Below are positions 1-6,529 of a DNA stretch of 55,685 nucleotides, piece by piece. The stretch is taken from positions 1 through 55,685 of the forward strand of contig CABUPE010000015.1 of the NCBI GenBank assembly GCA_902493515.1. The letters are read 5' to 3'. A model generated the notes under the pieces. That model was not told the DNA's origin. It was given only the letters and a program-made list of their open reading frames with translations, and searched no databases. The translations under genes were made by a program, and so were the position numbers. How positions within the stretch are numbered: the first letter of the stretch is position 1; the number at the start of each line of letters is the position of its first letter. The stretch comes from an uncultured Collinsella sp. GTDB lineage: Bacteria; Actinomycetota; Coriobacteriia; Coriobacteriales; Coriobacteriaceae.

Positions 1-1
1 G

Positions 2-58
2 CATCTGATGGTGTCGACGTCAATGGTATACGGGTGCGCCATCGACGTCTTCAATTAA
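2..58 (+). CDS. possible 3' end of a truncated upstream gene
   Basis: An open frame entering from the left edge ends in TAA at 56-58 and would give about 18 residues. There is too little to recognise a family, and the frame may be chance. It is listed only because the window begins inside whatever lies upstream. Confidence 0.2.
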   Translation, partial: HLMVSTSMVYGCAIDVFN

Positions 59-171
59 GAAGATATCAGTGCGGAGTGTTCTGAAAAGTAACTTCAGGGC
101 GGGCCCTGCGGTAACTCGGCAGGGGGAGTGCGATTCCTTGATCGCTCACTTAATCTAATAGGAAAGTTAGT

Positions 172-200
172 GAGGCCGGAGCTTTAGCTCCGGCCTCCTT
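172..200 (+). terminator. terminator-like hairpin
   Basis: A 12-bp perfect stem (172-183 with 186-197) with a 2-base nominal loop is followed by CTTAT. The T-run is short, so it could terminate in either direction or be a processed RNA end. Confidence 0.5.
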
Positions 201-207
201 ATATAAG

Positions 208-226
208 GGCTCGGCAAAGCCGAGCC
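208..226. repeat. short GC-rich hairpin
   Basis: An 8-bp stem (GGCTCGGC/GCCGAGCC) with an AAA loop follows closely on the previous hairpin. It has no T-run. Function unknown. Confidence 0.4.
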
Positions 227-286
227 ACTAAATTTATATCAGCCCCATAACATGTTTGAGAACGGTGTCTGGAGTACGTGGACGTA

Positions 287-411
287 GGTCCCGAATCGGT
301 GTTGCCTCCCGGCGCATTCCGCAGGGGGAGCGATATTTTGCAGCACGAAGTGCGAAGCAAAATATCGCTCATGCCCGAGGACGCGCCGGGAGGCAACACC
401 GATTCGGGACC
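287..411. repeat. long nested palindrome, element E1
   Basis: Perfect 29-bp outer arms lie at 287-315 and 383-411. Inside is a second perfect 14-bp stem (328-341 with 357-370), and at the centre a GCAC-GAA-GTGC mini-hairpin (343-353). CCGCAG (319-324) follows the left arm and GAGGAC (377-382) abuts the right arm; both motifs recur in element E2 at 15220-15303, whose arms are unrelated. There is no T-run, so it is not a simple terminator. It lies upstream of the tRNA-Leu promoter. Confidence 0.85.
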
Positions 412-449
412 GAACATATAGATCTACCAGCGCATTTACAAATTCGTAA

Positions 450-498
450 ACTTTTTTGAAAAAAGTGCTTGCACAGTTCTCGAGTCATAGGTTATTAT
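450..498 (+). promoter_or_regulatory. tRNA-Leu promoter with AT-rich upstream palindrome
   Basis: TTGCAC (469-474) and TATTAT (493-498) form a -35/-10 pair with 18-bp spacing (TTATTA at 492 gives 17). Immediately upstream is ACTTTTTTGAAAAAAGT (450-466), identical to the sequence upstream of the tRNA-Gly promoter at 3921-3937, suggesting a shared UP-element-like motif for stable RNA genes. Confidence 0.65.
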
Positions 499-555
499 CT
501 TCCTCGTTGAACGCGCGGGTTCAACAAAACGAACCGTGAATCAACAACATAGCAT

Positions 556-645
556 GTCGGAGTGGCGGAATTGGCAGACGCGCTAGCTTGAGGTGCTAGT
601 GACCGCTTTTTGGTCATGCGGGTTCAAGTCCCGCCTCCGACACCA
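556..645 (+). tRNA. tRNA-Leu(GAG)
   Basis: A 7-bp acceptor stem (GTCGGAG/CTCCGAC) encloses D, anticodon, long variable and T arms. The 7-base anticodon loop TTGAGGT carries GAG, read as leucine. The long variable arm (a GACCGC...GGTC hairpin) is typical of class II tRNAs. The terminal CCA is encoded (643-645). Confidence 0.95.
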
Positions 646-654
646 TCGCATTTG

Positions 655-679
655 AGAAGCCTCTTCGGAGGCTTTTTTG
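655..679 (+). terminator. terminator of tRNA-Leu
   Basis: A 7-bp stem AAGCCTC/GAGGCTT with a TTCG loop runs into T6. It lies just downstream of the tRNA and ends before the next gene at 705. Confidence 0.85.
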
Positions 680-704
680 TTACCGATAGACGGCGGGGTC
701 CACG

Positions 705-3050
705 ATGGAAACGCTTGAACACAACGAGTGGGCAGACGTTGCCCAACTAGTCGAGATCACGAGCGATGCTGTCATCATCTGCGAGCTCGACGGAACCATT
801 CTGCATGTGAATAATCGCTTACTTGGTTTGATGTGCGAGGAACGCGCCGACGTCATTGGTGGAGATGTTAAAGACGTCCTGTACTCGTCCGCTTTTGAAC
901 GTGCGACGGAACATCGTCTGCCATTTGAAACTGATGGCTCCGAGAACGAACTGATGCTCAAGCTGAGTGACGGCTCCTTTATCCCCGTCTTGGTTCGTGC
1001 GGGCTCCGTAACGCCTCCACGCATCTTTGGGCGCCGCGCGCCACGTGTCCTGGTGGCGCTCCATAGCATCGAAGAACAGTATTCGCACGACCGTCAGCTC
1101 AAGCGTGCGTTATCGGAGCTTAGAGTGGCGAACAAGCGCCTCTCTGGCACGCTCTCGGTCATTATGAGTACCGTGGGCTCCGATGAGCTGCCCAGCCTAC
1201 TTGATACCGTTTTGAACCAGCTTGTAGGAACGCTCGATGCTTCGGGTGCCGCTATCTATTTTTCTGAGAGCGGCGGTTTTAAACTTCGCGGTGTTTCCAA
1301 GGAGCTGTACGACAGCTACCTGCCTGAGTTTTTGCCGTATGGCGCTGGCATTCCGACGTATGTTCTTCGTGAGTCGCGTGCCTGTCGCTTGTCGATTCAA
1401 CAGGACCTTAAGGGTGATAAGGCCGCCTCCGGTATGTTTATGGACCTGGACAATCGTTCTAAGCACCTGTTGCGTATGCAGGATATGCCTCCGTACCGCA
1501 GCGAGATCTGTCTTCCCGTTTTTTACGGTACGCAGATCCTTGGCGTGCTGGAAGTTGGTTGGAAACGCCCTCAGGCACCGCTTGCCTATGACGTTAATGT
1601 GCTCGAGGTCATTTGCGATTACCTGTCTATCCAGCTGGTCGGCATGGCATCGAGCCTTCGCTCCCGTCGCACGGCCGAGCTTGGCCGCTCGCTCAATGTC
1701 TTGCGTGATGAGTTGTTTACCTTTCTAGACGATTCTGCCGCGGCTACCCAGGCGGTATCGTCCGAGATCTGCAATATGCTTAACTGCCATTTTTGCCCTG
1801 TTGAGTATGACGCCAGTCTGGATTCCTACGTCATAGATTTTGAAGGCGGCAGTCGCGTTGCCTTGCCGGACGACCCTGAGAAGCTTTTCTTTTCCACGAC
1901 GGCGCCAGCGGCACGTCTGGGGGCTGGCCCTGATGGCTTTGAGGCATCTGTTTTGGGCGGTACGAGTGCCGAGGACCTTAAACACGCTCGTATAACTCGC
2001 GTTGACGAATCGATGCCTATGGGAGGCTGGCTTAGGGCGCATGGTCTGCCTTGTCAAGGTCTCTACGTCGACTCCGGCATCGAGGCGGGGCGCCCGCGCT
2101 CTGAGGGTGATGGCAAGCACAGTAACGACGCGATTGTTCCTGCTTCTGTTGCGAAGAGCCCGACGACGCGCGCGCTGCTGCTTCGTGATGGTAGCCAAGA
2201 GCCGATTGATGACCTTGAATATGACTACTTGGTGCACTTGGCGCATGACTTTGAACTGATCTACGAAGGCGAATCTCAAAAGCGCGAGGAGCGCCATATC
2301 GCTCAGACCCTCCAGATCGGCATGAGAAATTCCCTGGGGGATGTTCCGGGTATCGCAACCGATTCGGTGTACCTGTCGGCCACGAACTCGGCGTTGGTCG
2401 GCGGCGATTTCTATACGCTCATCCGACTTCCCGACGACTGCGCCGTCATGATTTTGGGTGATGTGTCTGGCAAAGGCATTGAGGCCGCATCGATGTCCGC
2501 GCTCGTCAAGACGGCCCTGACGGCATATGCCTGGGAGGGCGCTGGCCCGGCCCGCATGGCATGCTCCCTTAACAGCATGCTCATGGGCTTTTCGAGGGTC
2601 GAGACGTTCGTGACGGCCTTTATCGCCAAGATTGACCTTAAAGCCGGACGCGCAACGTATTGTTCGGCGGGCCATCCTCCGACCATGGTCATCAGGCCAG
2701 AGTCGATGCCGCTGGGTGGCGGCGAGGCCCGTGGGGGAGAGGTCGAGCTGCTTGGATGCCAATCGGGCGTAATCGGTGCCTTTGAGAGCATGGTGTACGA
2801 GACAGGCGTGTTTACGTTCGCTCCCGGCGACATGCTCTTCATGTATACGGACGGAACGATTGAGGCCCGCGACCGCACCGGAGCGTTCTTTGGTGAGCAG
2901 CGCCTTCGTGACCTTCTGCTCTCTGTCTCGGGTGAGGGCGTATCGGGAATCTGCGGCAAGGTCTTGGGCGAGCTTGACCGATTTACCGAATCGGCGCTGG
3001 ACGATGACATTGCATTGGTGTCCCTTGAGTTTTTACGGGGTCGTTCATAG
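705..3050 (+). CDS. PAS-GAF-SpoIIE (PP2C-type) serine phosphatase, RsbU/RsbP-like
   Basis: 781 residues. An N-terminal PAS-like domain (about 8-100, with the ITSDAVIICELDGTILHVN signature) is followed by a GAF-like sensor (about 150-310) and a C-terminal SpoIIE/PP2C phosphatase (about 540-778). The phosphatase shows the expected metal-binding motifs GGDFY, GDVSGKG, SAGHPP and MYTDGT. Such proteins dephosphorylate a phospho-anti-anti-sigma factor so that it can sequester an anti-sigma kinase. The next gene encodes a STAS/kinase fusion, so the two probably form one partner-switching module. No sigma factor gene lies next to it. The start is ATG behind CGGCGGGG. Confidence 0.9.
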   Translation: METLEHNEWADVAQLVEITSDAVIICELDGTILHVNNRLLGLMCEERADVIGGDVKDVLYSSAFERATEHRLPFETDGSENELMLKLSDGSFIPVLVRAGSVTPPRIFGRRAPRVLVALHSIEEQYSHDRQLKRALSELRVANKRLSGTLSVIMSTVGSDELPSLLDTVLNQLVGTLDASGAAIYFSESGGFKLRGVSKELYDSYLPEFLPYGAGIPTYVLRESRACRLSIQQDLKGDKAASGMFMDLDNRSKHLLRMQDMPPYRSEICLPVFYGTQILGVLEVGWKRPQAPLAYDVNVLEVICDYLSIQLVGMASSLRSRRTAELGRSLNVLRDELFTFLDDSAAATQAVSSEICNMLNCHFCPVEYDASLDSYVIDFEGGSRVALPDDPEKLFFSTTAPAARLGAGPDGFEASVLGGTSAEDLKHARITRVDESMPMGGWLRAHGLPCQGLYVDSGIEAGRPRSEGDGKHSNDAIVPASVAKSPTTRALLLRDGSQEPIDDLEYDYLVHLAHDFELIYEGESQKREERHIAQTLQIGMRNSLGDVPGIATDSVYLSATNSALVGGDFYTLIRLPDDCAVMILGDVSGKGIEAASMSALVKTALTAYAWEGAGPARMACSLNSMLMGFSRVETFVTAFIAKIDLKAGRATYCSAGHPPTMVIRPESMPLGGGEARGGEVELLGCQSGVIGAFESMVYETGVFTFAPGDMLFMYTDGTIEARDRTGAFFGEQRLRDLLLSVSGEGVSGICGKVLGELDRFTESALDDDIALVSLEFLRGRS

Positions 3051-3128
3051 ACGACGCTGGGCGGGCTGAATCCGTACGGTTGGGGAAACGAATGCATCGA
3101 GTGGGCTTTTTTGGGGAACCATGGTCGT

Positions 3129-3875
3129 ATGAATGAGTGGAATGACATAGCGGTTTTGACGCCACCAGGCGATATCGACATCGCCACGGTGCCTGCGCTG
3201 CGTCGGCGGTTGGATGCTTTGATTGGCCGCGGCGTGCGTCGTGTTGTCATCAACTGTCAGGCTGTTAGCTTTATCGATTCGACGGGCTTGGCATTCCTGC
3301 TTACGCGCGCTCGTGAGCTCATGAGGCGAGAAGGCCTGCTTTCGCTCGTCAATACATCGGGTGAAGTTGTTCGCTTTTTGGAGATTGCTCGTCTTGTCGA
3401 TATCCTTCATGTCGCGGGGCCGGCACGGGAGTCTATTCCCGCCATTCCGGTGGGGGAGCTGCCTCGCTGGAGTAAGAGCGTCGAGGTCCGTCAGGGTATC
3501 GAGAATCTTCCATACTACCGACATCGCATCGCCGAACTCCTTGAATCGCTTCCGTTGCGCCGTGACGAGCGCTACGATGTCGCATTGGCGTCGGGGGAGG
3601 CGCTGGGTAATGCCTATGACCATGCGGGCGGTATCGGGTGCGTCCTGACGGTTCAGGCCTATGGCGATCGCGTTGTGGTTGAGGTGCTTGATCGAGGTGC
3701 CGGCTATTCTATCGATGAAACGGGCGAGCCGGTCGCATCCGAGGAGCGCGGCCGTGGCATCAAGCTTATGCGTATGCTCGTCGATAACGTGGAGGTTGCT
3801 CGTCGTACGGACGGCGCCGGCACGCGCGTACAGATGGTGAAGCTGTTTAGCGGAGCGCTGGAATCGTGTGCCTAG
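3129..3875 (+). CDS. STAS anti-anti-sigma domain fused to RsbW-like ATPase
   Basis: 248 residues from ATG 3129 (a TTG at 3111 is in frame). The N-terminal 100 residues form a STAS domain with FIDSTGLAFL, where Ser51 matches the serine phosphorylated in SpoIIAA/RsbV. The C-terminal part is a GHKL histidine-kinase-like ATPase of the RsbW/SpoIIAB type (EALGNAYDHAG N-box, DRGAGY and GRGIKLM G-boxes). Antagonist and kinase are normally separate proteins, so the fusion is unusual. It lies 78 bp after the SpoIIE phosphatase and is the obvious partner. The sigma factor or other target is not encoded in the window. Confidence 0.88.
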   Translation: MNEWNDIAVLTPPGDIDIATVPALRRRLDALIGRGVRRVVINCQAVSFIDSTGLAFLLTRARELMRREGLLSLVNTSGEVVRFLEIARLVDILHVAGPARESIPAIPVGELPRWSKSVEVRQGIENLPYYRHRIAELLESLPLRRDERYDVALASGEALGNAYDHAGGIGCVLTVQAYGDRVVVEVLDRGAGYSIDETGEPVASEERGRGIKLMRMLVDNVEVARRTDGAGTRVQMVKLFSGALESCA

Positions 3876-3920
3876 CCAATCGCTTTAGCGCGTTTAGCTA
3901 CTAAGAACATGCGGCAGACA

Positions 3921-3968
3921 ACTTTTTTGAAAAAAGTACTTGCGTCTTTAGGACAACTCGCGTAAATT
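3921..3968 (+). promoter_or_regulatory. promoter of the tRNA-Gly/Cys array
   Basis: TTGCGT (3940-3945), a 17-bp spacer and TAAATT (3963-3968). ACTTTTTTGAAAAAAGT at 3921-3937 repeats the motif found before tRNA-Leu. Confidence 0.7.
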
Positions 3969-3980
3969 AATAACCCGCAA

Positions 3981-4056
3981 GCGGACATGGCTCAGTTGGT
4001 AGAGCACAACCTTGCCAAGGTTGGGGTCGCGGGTTCGAGCCCCGTTGTCCGCTCCA
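3981..4056 (+). tRNA. tRNA-Gly(GCC), copy 1
   Basis: Acceptor stem GCGGACA/TGTCCGC, anticodon loop TTGCCAA with GCC, T arm GGTTCGAGCC, encoded CCA at 4054-4056. It is identical to the copies at 4208 and 4602. Confidence 0.96.
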
Positions 4057-4066
4057 TTGCATTTCC

Positions 4067-4090
4067 GGACCGTCTCAAGCGGTCCTTTTT
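4067..4090 (+). terminator. terminator between tRNA-Gly and tRNA-Cys
   Basis: 6-bp stem GGACCG/CGGTCC followed by TTTTT. Confidence 0.7.
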
Positions 4091-4091
4091 C

Positions 4092-4165
4092 GGCGAAGTG
4101 GCCAAGTGGTAAGGCAGAGGCCTGCAAAGCCTTTACCCCCGGTTCGAATCCGGGCTTCGCCTCCA
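4092..4165 (+). tRNA. tRNA-Cys(GCA)
   Basis: Acceptor stem GGCGAAG/CTTCGCC, anticodon loop CTGCAAA with GCA, T arm GGTTCGAATCC, encoded CCA at 4163-4165. It starts immediately after the preceding T-run and has no clear promoter of its own, so it may depend on read-through. Confidence 0.95.
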
Positions 4166-4174
4166 GGCAACATC

Positions 4175-4196
4175 CGGGCGCTCCGGCGCCCGTTTT
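4175..4196 (+). terminator. terminator of tRNA-Cys
   Basis: 7-bp stem CGGGCGC/GCGCCCG with a TCCG loop, followed by TTTT. Confidence 0.75.
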
Positions 4197-4207
4197 GTTT
4201 TACATAT

Positions 4208-4283
4208 GCGGACATGGCTCAGTTGGTAGAGCACAACCTTGCCAAGGTTGGGGTCGCGGGTTCGAGCCCCGTTGTCCGCTCCA
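4208..4283 (+). tRNA. tRNA-Gly(GCC), copy 2
   Basis: Identical to copy 1, with anticodon GCC and CCA at 4281-4283. Its last 18 bases start a 78-bp segment that is repeated at 4454-4531. Confidence 0.96.
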
Positions 4284-4343
4284 AGCGCAACAGCCCGGCT
4301 ACTACGGTAGCCGGGCTTTTTCGTACCCATCGCCTGGGCTCGA
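4266..4343 (+). repeat. 78-bp direct repeat, copy A (tRNA-Gly 3' end plus terminator)
   Basis: It spans the last 18 bases of tRNA-Gly copy 2, its terminator and 20 further bases. The same segment recurs at 4454-4531 with two mismatches (4272/4460 and 4287/4475). Confidence 0.9.
4292..4322 (+). terminator. terminator of tRNA-Gly copy 2
   Basis: 11-bp stem (4292-4302 with 4307-4317) with a TACG loop and a T5 run. Confidence 0.9.
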
Positions 4344-4453
4344 GCCCGAGAGGGAGCGAGCGTTAGACAAACGCGGAGCGTTTGTAGCGAGCTGGCGAGG
4401 ACGCCGACAGGCGGCCGAAGCCGGTGCGGATCCGCGAAAGCGGATACGCGGAC
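4344..4453. repeat. 110-bp structured segment between the direct repeats, element E3
   Basis: It contains the hairpins CAAACGC-GGA-GCGTTTG (4368-4384), GGCG-AGGA-CGCC (4394-4405) and ATCCGC-GAAA-GCGGAT. GGGAGCGA and GAGGAC (4397-4402) recall the core of element E1, so it may be a divergent relative. No coding potential is seen. Confidence 0.5.
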
Positions 4454-4531
4454 GCCCCGGTGTCCGCTCCAAGCACAACAGCCCGGCTACTACGGTAGCC
4501 GGGCTTTTTCGTACCCATCGCCTGGGCTCGA
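4454..4531 (+). repeat. 78-bp direct repeat, copy B, carrying a tRNA-Gly remnant
   Basis: Copy B keeps only the 3'-most 18 bases of a tRNA-Gly (4454-4471, including CCGCTCCA) and the complete terminator (4480-4509). The tRNA body is missing, so this is a tRNA remnant and not a functional gene. Confidence 0.85.
4480..4509 (+). terminator. terminator in direct repeat copy B
   Basis: The same 11-bp stem and T5 run as at 4292-4322. It now separates the remnant from the promoter of the next tRNA pair. Confidence 0.85.
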
Positions 4532-4560
4532 ACTTTTTTCAAATTATTCGAAAATAGTTC

Positions 4561-4589
4561 TTGCATTAGGGTGGATCATCCCGTATATT
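4561..4589 (+). promoter_or_regulatory. promoter of tRNA-Gly copy 3 and tRNA-Val
   Basis: TTGCAT (4561-4566), a 17-bp spacer and TATATT (4584-4589). An AT-rich tract beginning AACTTTTTTC (4531-4540) lies upstream, like the other two tRNA promoters. Confidence 0.7.
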
Positions 4590-4601
4590 AAATCCTCGCA
4601 G

Positions 4602-4677
4602 GCGGACATGGCTCAGTTGGTAGAGCACAACCTTGCCAAGGTTGGGGTCGCGGGTTCGAGCCCCGTTGTCCGCTCCA
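4602..4677 (+). tRNA. tRNA-Gly(GCC), copy 3
   Basis: Identical in sequence to copies 1 and 2, with CCA at 4675-4677. It is cotranscribed with tRNA-Val, which starts 3 bases later. Confidence 0.96.
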
Positions 4678-4680
4678 TTT

Positions 4681-4755
4681 GGGCGTTTAGCTCAGGGGGA
4701 GAGCGCTTCCCTGACACGGAAGAGGTCAGAAGTTCAAATCTTCTAACGCCCACCA
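4681..4755 (+). tRNA. tRNA-Val(GAC)
   Basis: Acceptor stem GGGCGTT/AACGCCC, anticodon loop CTGACAC with GAC, T arm AGTTCAAATCT, encoded CCA at 4753-4755. Confidence 0.96.
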
Positions 4756-4763
4756 AATGTTCG

Positions 4764-4796
4764 CAGCTCAGAGGCTTAGTCTCTGAGCTGTTTTTG
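4764..4796 (+). terminator. terminator of the tRNA array
   Basis: 10-bp stem CAGCTCAGAG/CTCTGAGCTG followed by T5. Confidence 0.9.
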
Positions 4797-4911
4797 TTTT
4801 GGTCACCAAATGAGTCGCCAAATCGCCGGCAAAAGGTATCTCAATTCATGAAAGAGTGGTTCTGAGCGTCTGTTTAGCCTTGTCATCTCAATCGAGTGGG
4901 GGTTGACCATT

Positions 4912-5541
4912 TTGAACATAACCGTGCATCTCGTTGACGTTTCAGCGATCGATCCCGGCGAGACCGTTGATATGGCATCAATCGCGGGACGCTATGCCTT
5001 ACGTGCCTCCAATGGGGATTTCCCAATTGCGTCTCGGAGAGAAGCTGCAGGCGTGGGTCTGCTTCTTCGCAACGCCCTGGGTGTCTTCGACGACACCCAG
5101 CTTGCGTGTTCTGCTTTCGGCAAGATCGAGCTTGCGGATGGGGAGGCCCCCTCTATTTCCATTTCACATGGCGGAAGCGTGGCCGTCCTCGCTGTTTCCG
5201 ATGTTGCTCGGTCGGTCGGAGGACCTATTGGCGTGGATATCGAGGCGATCGATGAGATTGCCCCCGTTGCGGTTGGGCGTATGGCAAACGACGACGAGCG
5301 CGTGTGGATTAACGCTGCCCCCAATTTGCAAGAACGCAATCTTCGCCTGAGTCAGACGTGGACGCGTATCGAGGCCATCCTCAAGGCTGAAGGCGTCGGG
5401 TTTTCGATTGACCCTCGCAAAGATGGCATGCCCGGTGGATGGAATACTTCGTCGGTGACATACGGTCGCTGCGTCATCTCTTGTGCGGCGCGCTCTATGC
5501 CTCGTATCGTCCTCAGGGAGCATACCTTTCGGGTAGCATAG
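4912..5541 (+). CDS. 4'-phosphopantetheinyl transferase (Sfp/AcpT-like)
   Basis: About 209 residues. It carries the ISISHGG segment, the Mg-binding GVDIE motif and WTRIEAILKAEG, the Sfp/AcpT-superfamily signature normally written WxxKEAxxKxxG. Such enzymes move 4'-phosphopantetheine from CoA onto a serine of a carrier protein. The nearest candidate substrate is the free-standing carrier protein at 8360-8593 in the next operon. The start is uncertain: TTG 4912 lies 9 bases after GGGGG (4898-4902), while TTG 4903 would touch it. The C-terminal half is compact, giving a protein at the short end of the family. It precedes the TetR gene by 28 bases, so the two are probably cotranscribed. Confidence 0.85.
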   Translation: MNITVHLVDVSAIDPGETVDMASIAGRYALRASNGDFPIASRREAAGVGLLLRNALGVFDDTQLACSAFGKIELADGEAPSISISHGGSVAVLAVSDVARSVGGPIGVDIEAIDEIAPVAVGRMANDDERVWINAAPNLQERNLRLSQTWTRIEAILKAEGVGFSIDPRKDGMPGGWNTSSVTYGRCVISCAARSMPRIVLREHTFRVA

Positions 5542-5569
5542 GAGCCAATCGCTAATAGGGGAGGCCGCT

Positions 5570-6187
5570 ATGCCGCTGAACGCTCAAAACGATATCGCTT
5601 CACGGATCGAGGATGCCGTCTTTGAACTTATGGGGACGACGCCGGTGCAGGCGATCAAGGTGACCGATGTGCTGAGGCTCGCGCACACCTCGAAATCGAC
5701 GTTTTACCGCTGCTATCGTTCTGTTGACGACGTTGTTAAGCGATTTGAGGACGATCTGCTCCACAACATGCAAGAGATTAACGACGTTGCCCTTGAGGCG
5801 CGCTTTGGTGACGCTCAGCTCGATCCGACGCCGACGATGATTAAGCGTATGGAGATCCTGCAGCGCAATCGTTCGAAGGTGCTCGCGCTCAACAGTGAAA
5901 ACGGGGACCCCGTGTTCACGCATAAGGCTACGGTTTTTATGCATGAGTATTTTCGCGACCGTCTGCGCTCAACGTTTTCTGACGAGACCGATCTTGACCT
6001 GTATCTGGCTTTCGCTCTCGCGGGTCACCATAACCTTATCCAGTACTGGCTCGAGGTCCGTCCCGATTTGGAGGCGCGCACCGTTGCCGCCGCGCTCAAT
6101 CGCATGTTCTATGCGCCGTTGTTTGTCGACGACGCCTCGCGCCATTGGCACCCACGTATCCCCGATTTTGAAAAGCCGCTCGGGTGA
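5570..6187 (+). CDS. TetR-family transcriptional regulator
   Basis: 205 residues. The N-terminal 60 residues have the TetR helix-turn-helix layout (RIEDAVFELMGTTPVQAIKVTDVLRLAHTS, then KSTFYRCYRSVDDVV). The C-terminal helices are not family-specific, so the ligand cannot be predicted. ATG 5570 follows GGGGAGG. It sits between the phosphopantetheinyl transferase and the thiolase operon, and an 18-bp near-palindrome at 6386-6403 in front of that operon is a plausible binding site. It may sense a pathway intermediate such as an acyl-CoA, but this is inference. Confidence 0.88.
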   Translation: MPLNAQNDIASRIEDAVFELMGTTPVQAIKVTDVLRLAHTSKSTFYRCYRSVDDVVKRFEDDLLHNMQEINDVALEARFGDAQLDPTPTMIKRMEILQRNRSKVLALNSENGDPVFTHKATVFMHEYFRDRLRSTFSDETDLDLYLAFALAGHHNLIQYWLEVRPDLEARTVAAALNRMFYAPLFVDDASRHWHPRIPDFEKPLG

Positions 6188-6293
6188 ACGGCTGATTTTT
6201 AGGGATGAACGGTTGCATAGGTTGCGGATTCAGAGTAATCCGGCCCTATGAATCGATTTAAGTATGGCCATTTATCTGCTATTTGGAACGCCT

Positions 6294-6336
6294 AGCCCCG
6301 ATGTGTCCCATATGATGGGACACATCGGGGCTTTTT
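6294..6336 (+). terminator. strong terminator after the TetR gene
   Basis: 17-bp perfect stem (6294-6310 with 6316-6332), loop TATGA, then T5. It isolates the transferase/TetR unit from the thiolase operon. Confidence 0.92.
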
Positions 6337-6351
6337 GTCTCACGCGTTTCG

Positions 6352-6403
6352 TTTAACCCCTCGTAAACTAAAGCTACGTTCAAAAGAACCACTGCAGTAG
6401 TTC
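6352..6403 (+). promoter_or_regulatory. putative promoter and TetR operator of the thiolase operon
   Basis: TTTAAC (6352-6357) and TACGTT (6375-6380) have 17-bp spacing. GAACCACTGCAGTAGTTC (6386-6403) is an 18-bp palindrome with one mismatched pair, lying where transcription should start, as expected for repressor binding. A 23-base-apart hairpin (AGCCGCGAGCG 6424-6434 with 6447-6457) follows in the leader. The rest of the 320-base gap holds nothing recognisable. Confidence 0.5.
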
Positions 6404-6529
6404 AACGTGTGACGGCACAGAAAAGCCGCGAGCGCTCTCTCACCTTCGCTCGCGGCTGGACTGCGCCATCATTCCGTACACCTTCACATGATTAGGATGT
6501 GATATTCAGTGGTTACGCTCGGAAAGAAC

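Larger units (their letters stand above)
59..286. other. non-coding stretch with hairpins
   Basis: No credible gene is visible here. It holds a short hairpin (CCCTGC/GCAGGG near 104-125), a terminator-like hairpin at 172-200 and a second GC hairpin at 208-226. The stretch could be the 3' part of a structured RNA entering from the left, but I recognise no known RNA family. Confidence 0.4.

Noticed and set aside
1725..2762. 345-residue frame antisense to the SpoIIE phosphatase
   Set aside because: The phosphatase frame has all metal motifs; the antisense frame is an artefact of codon bias.
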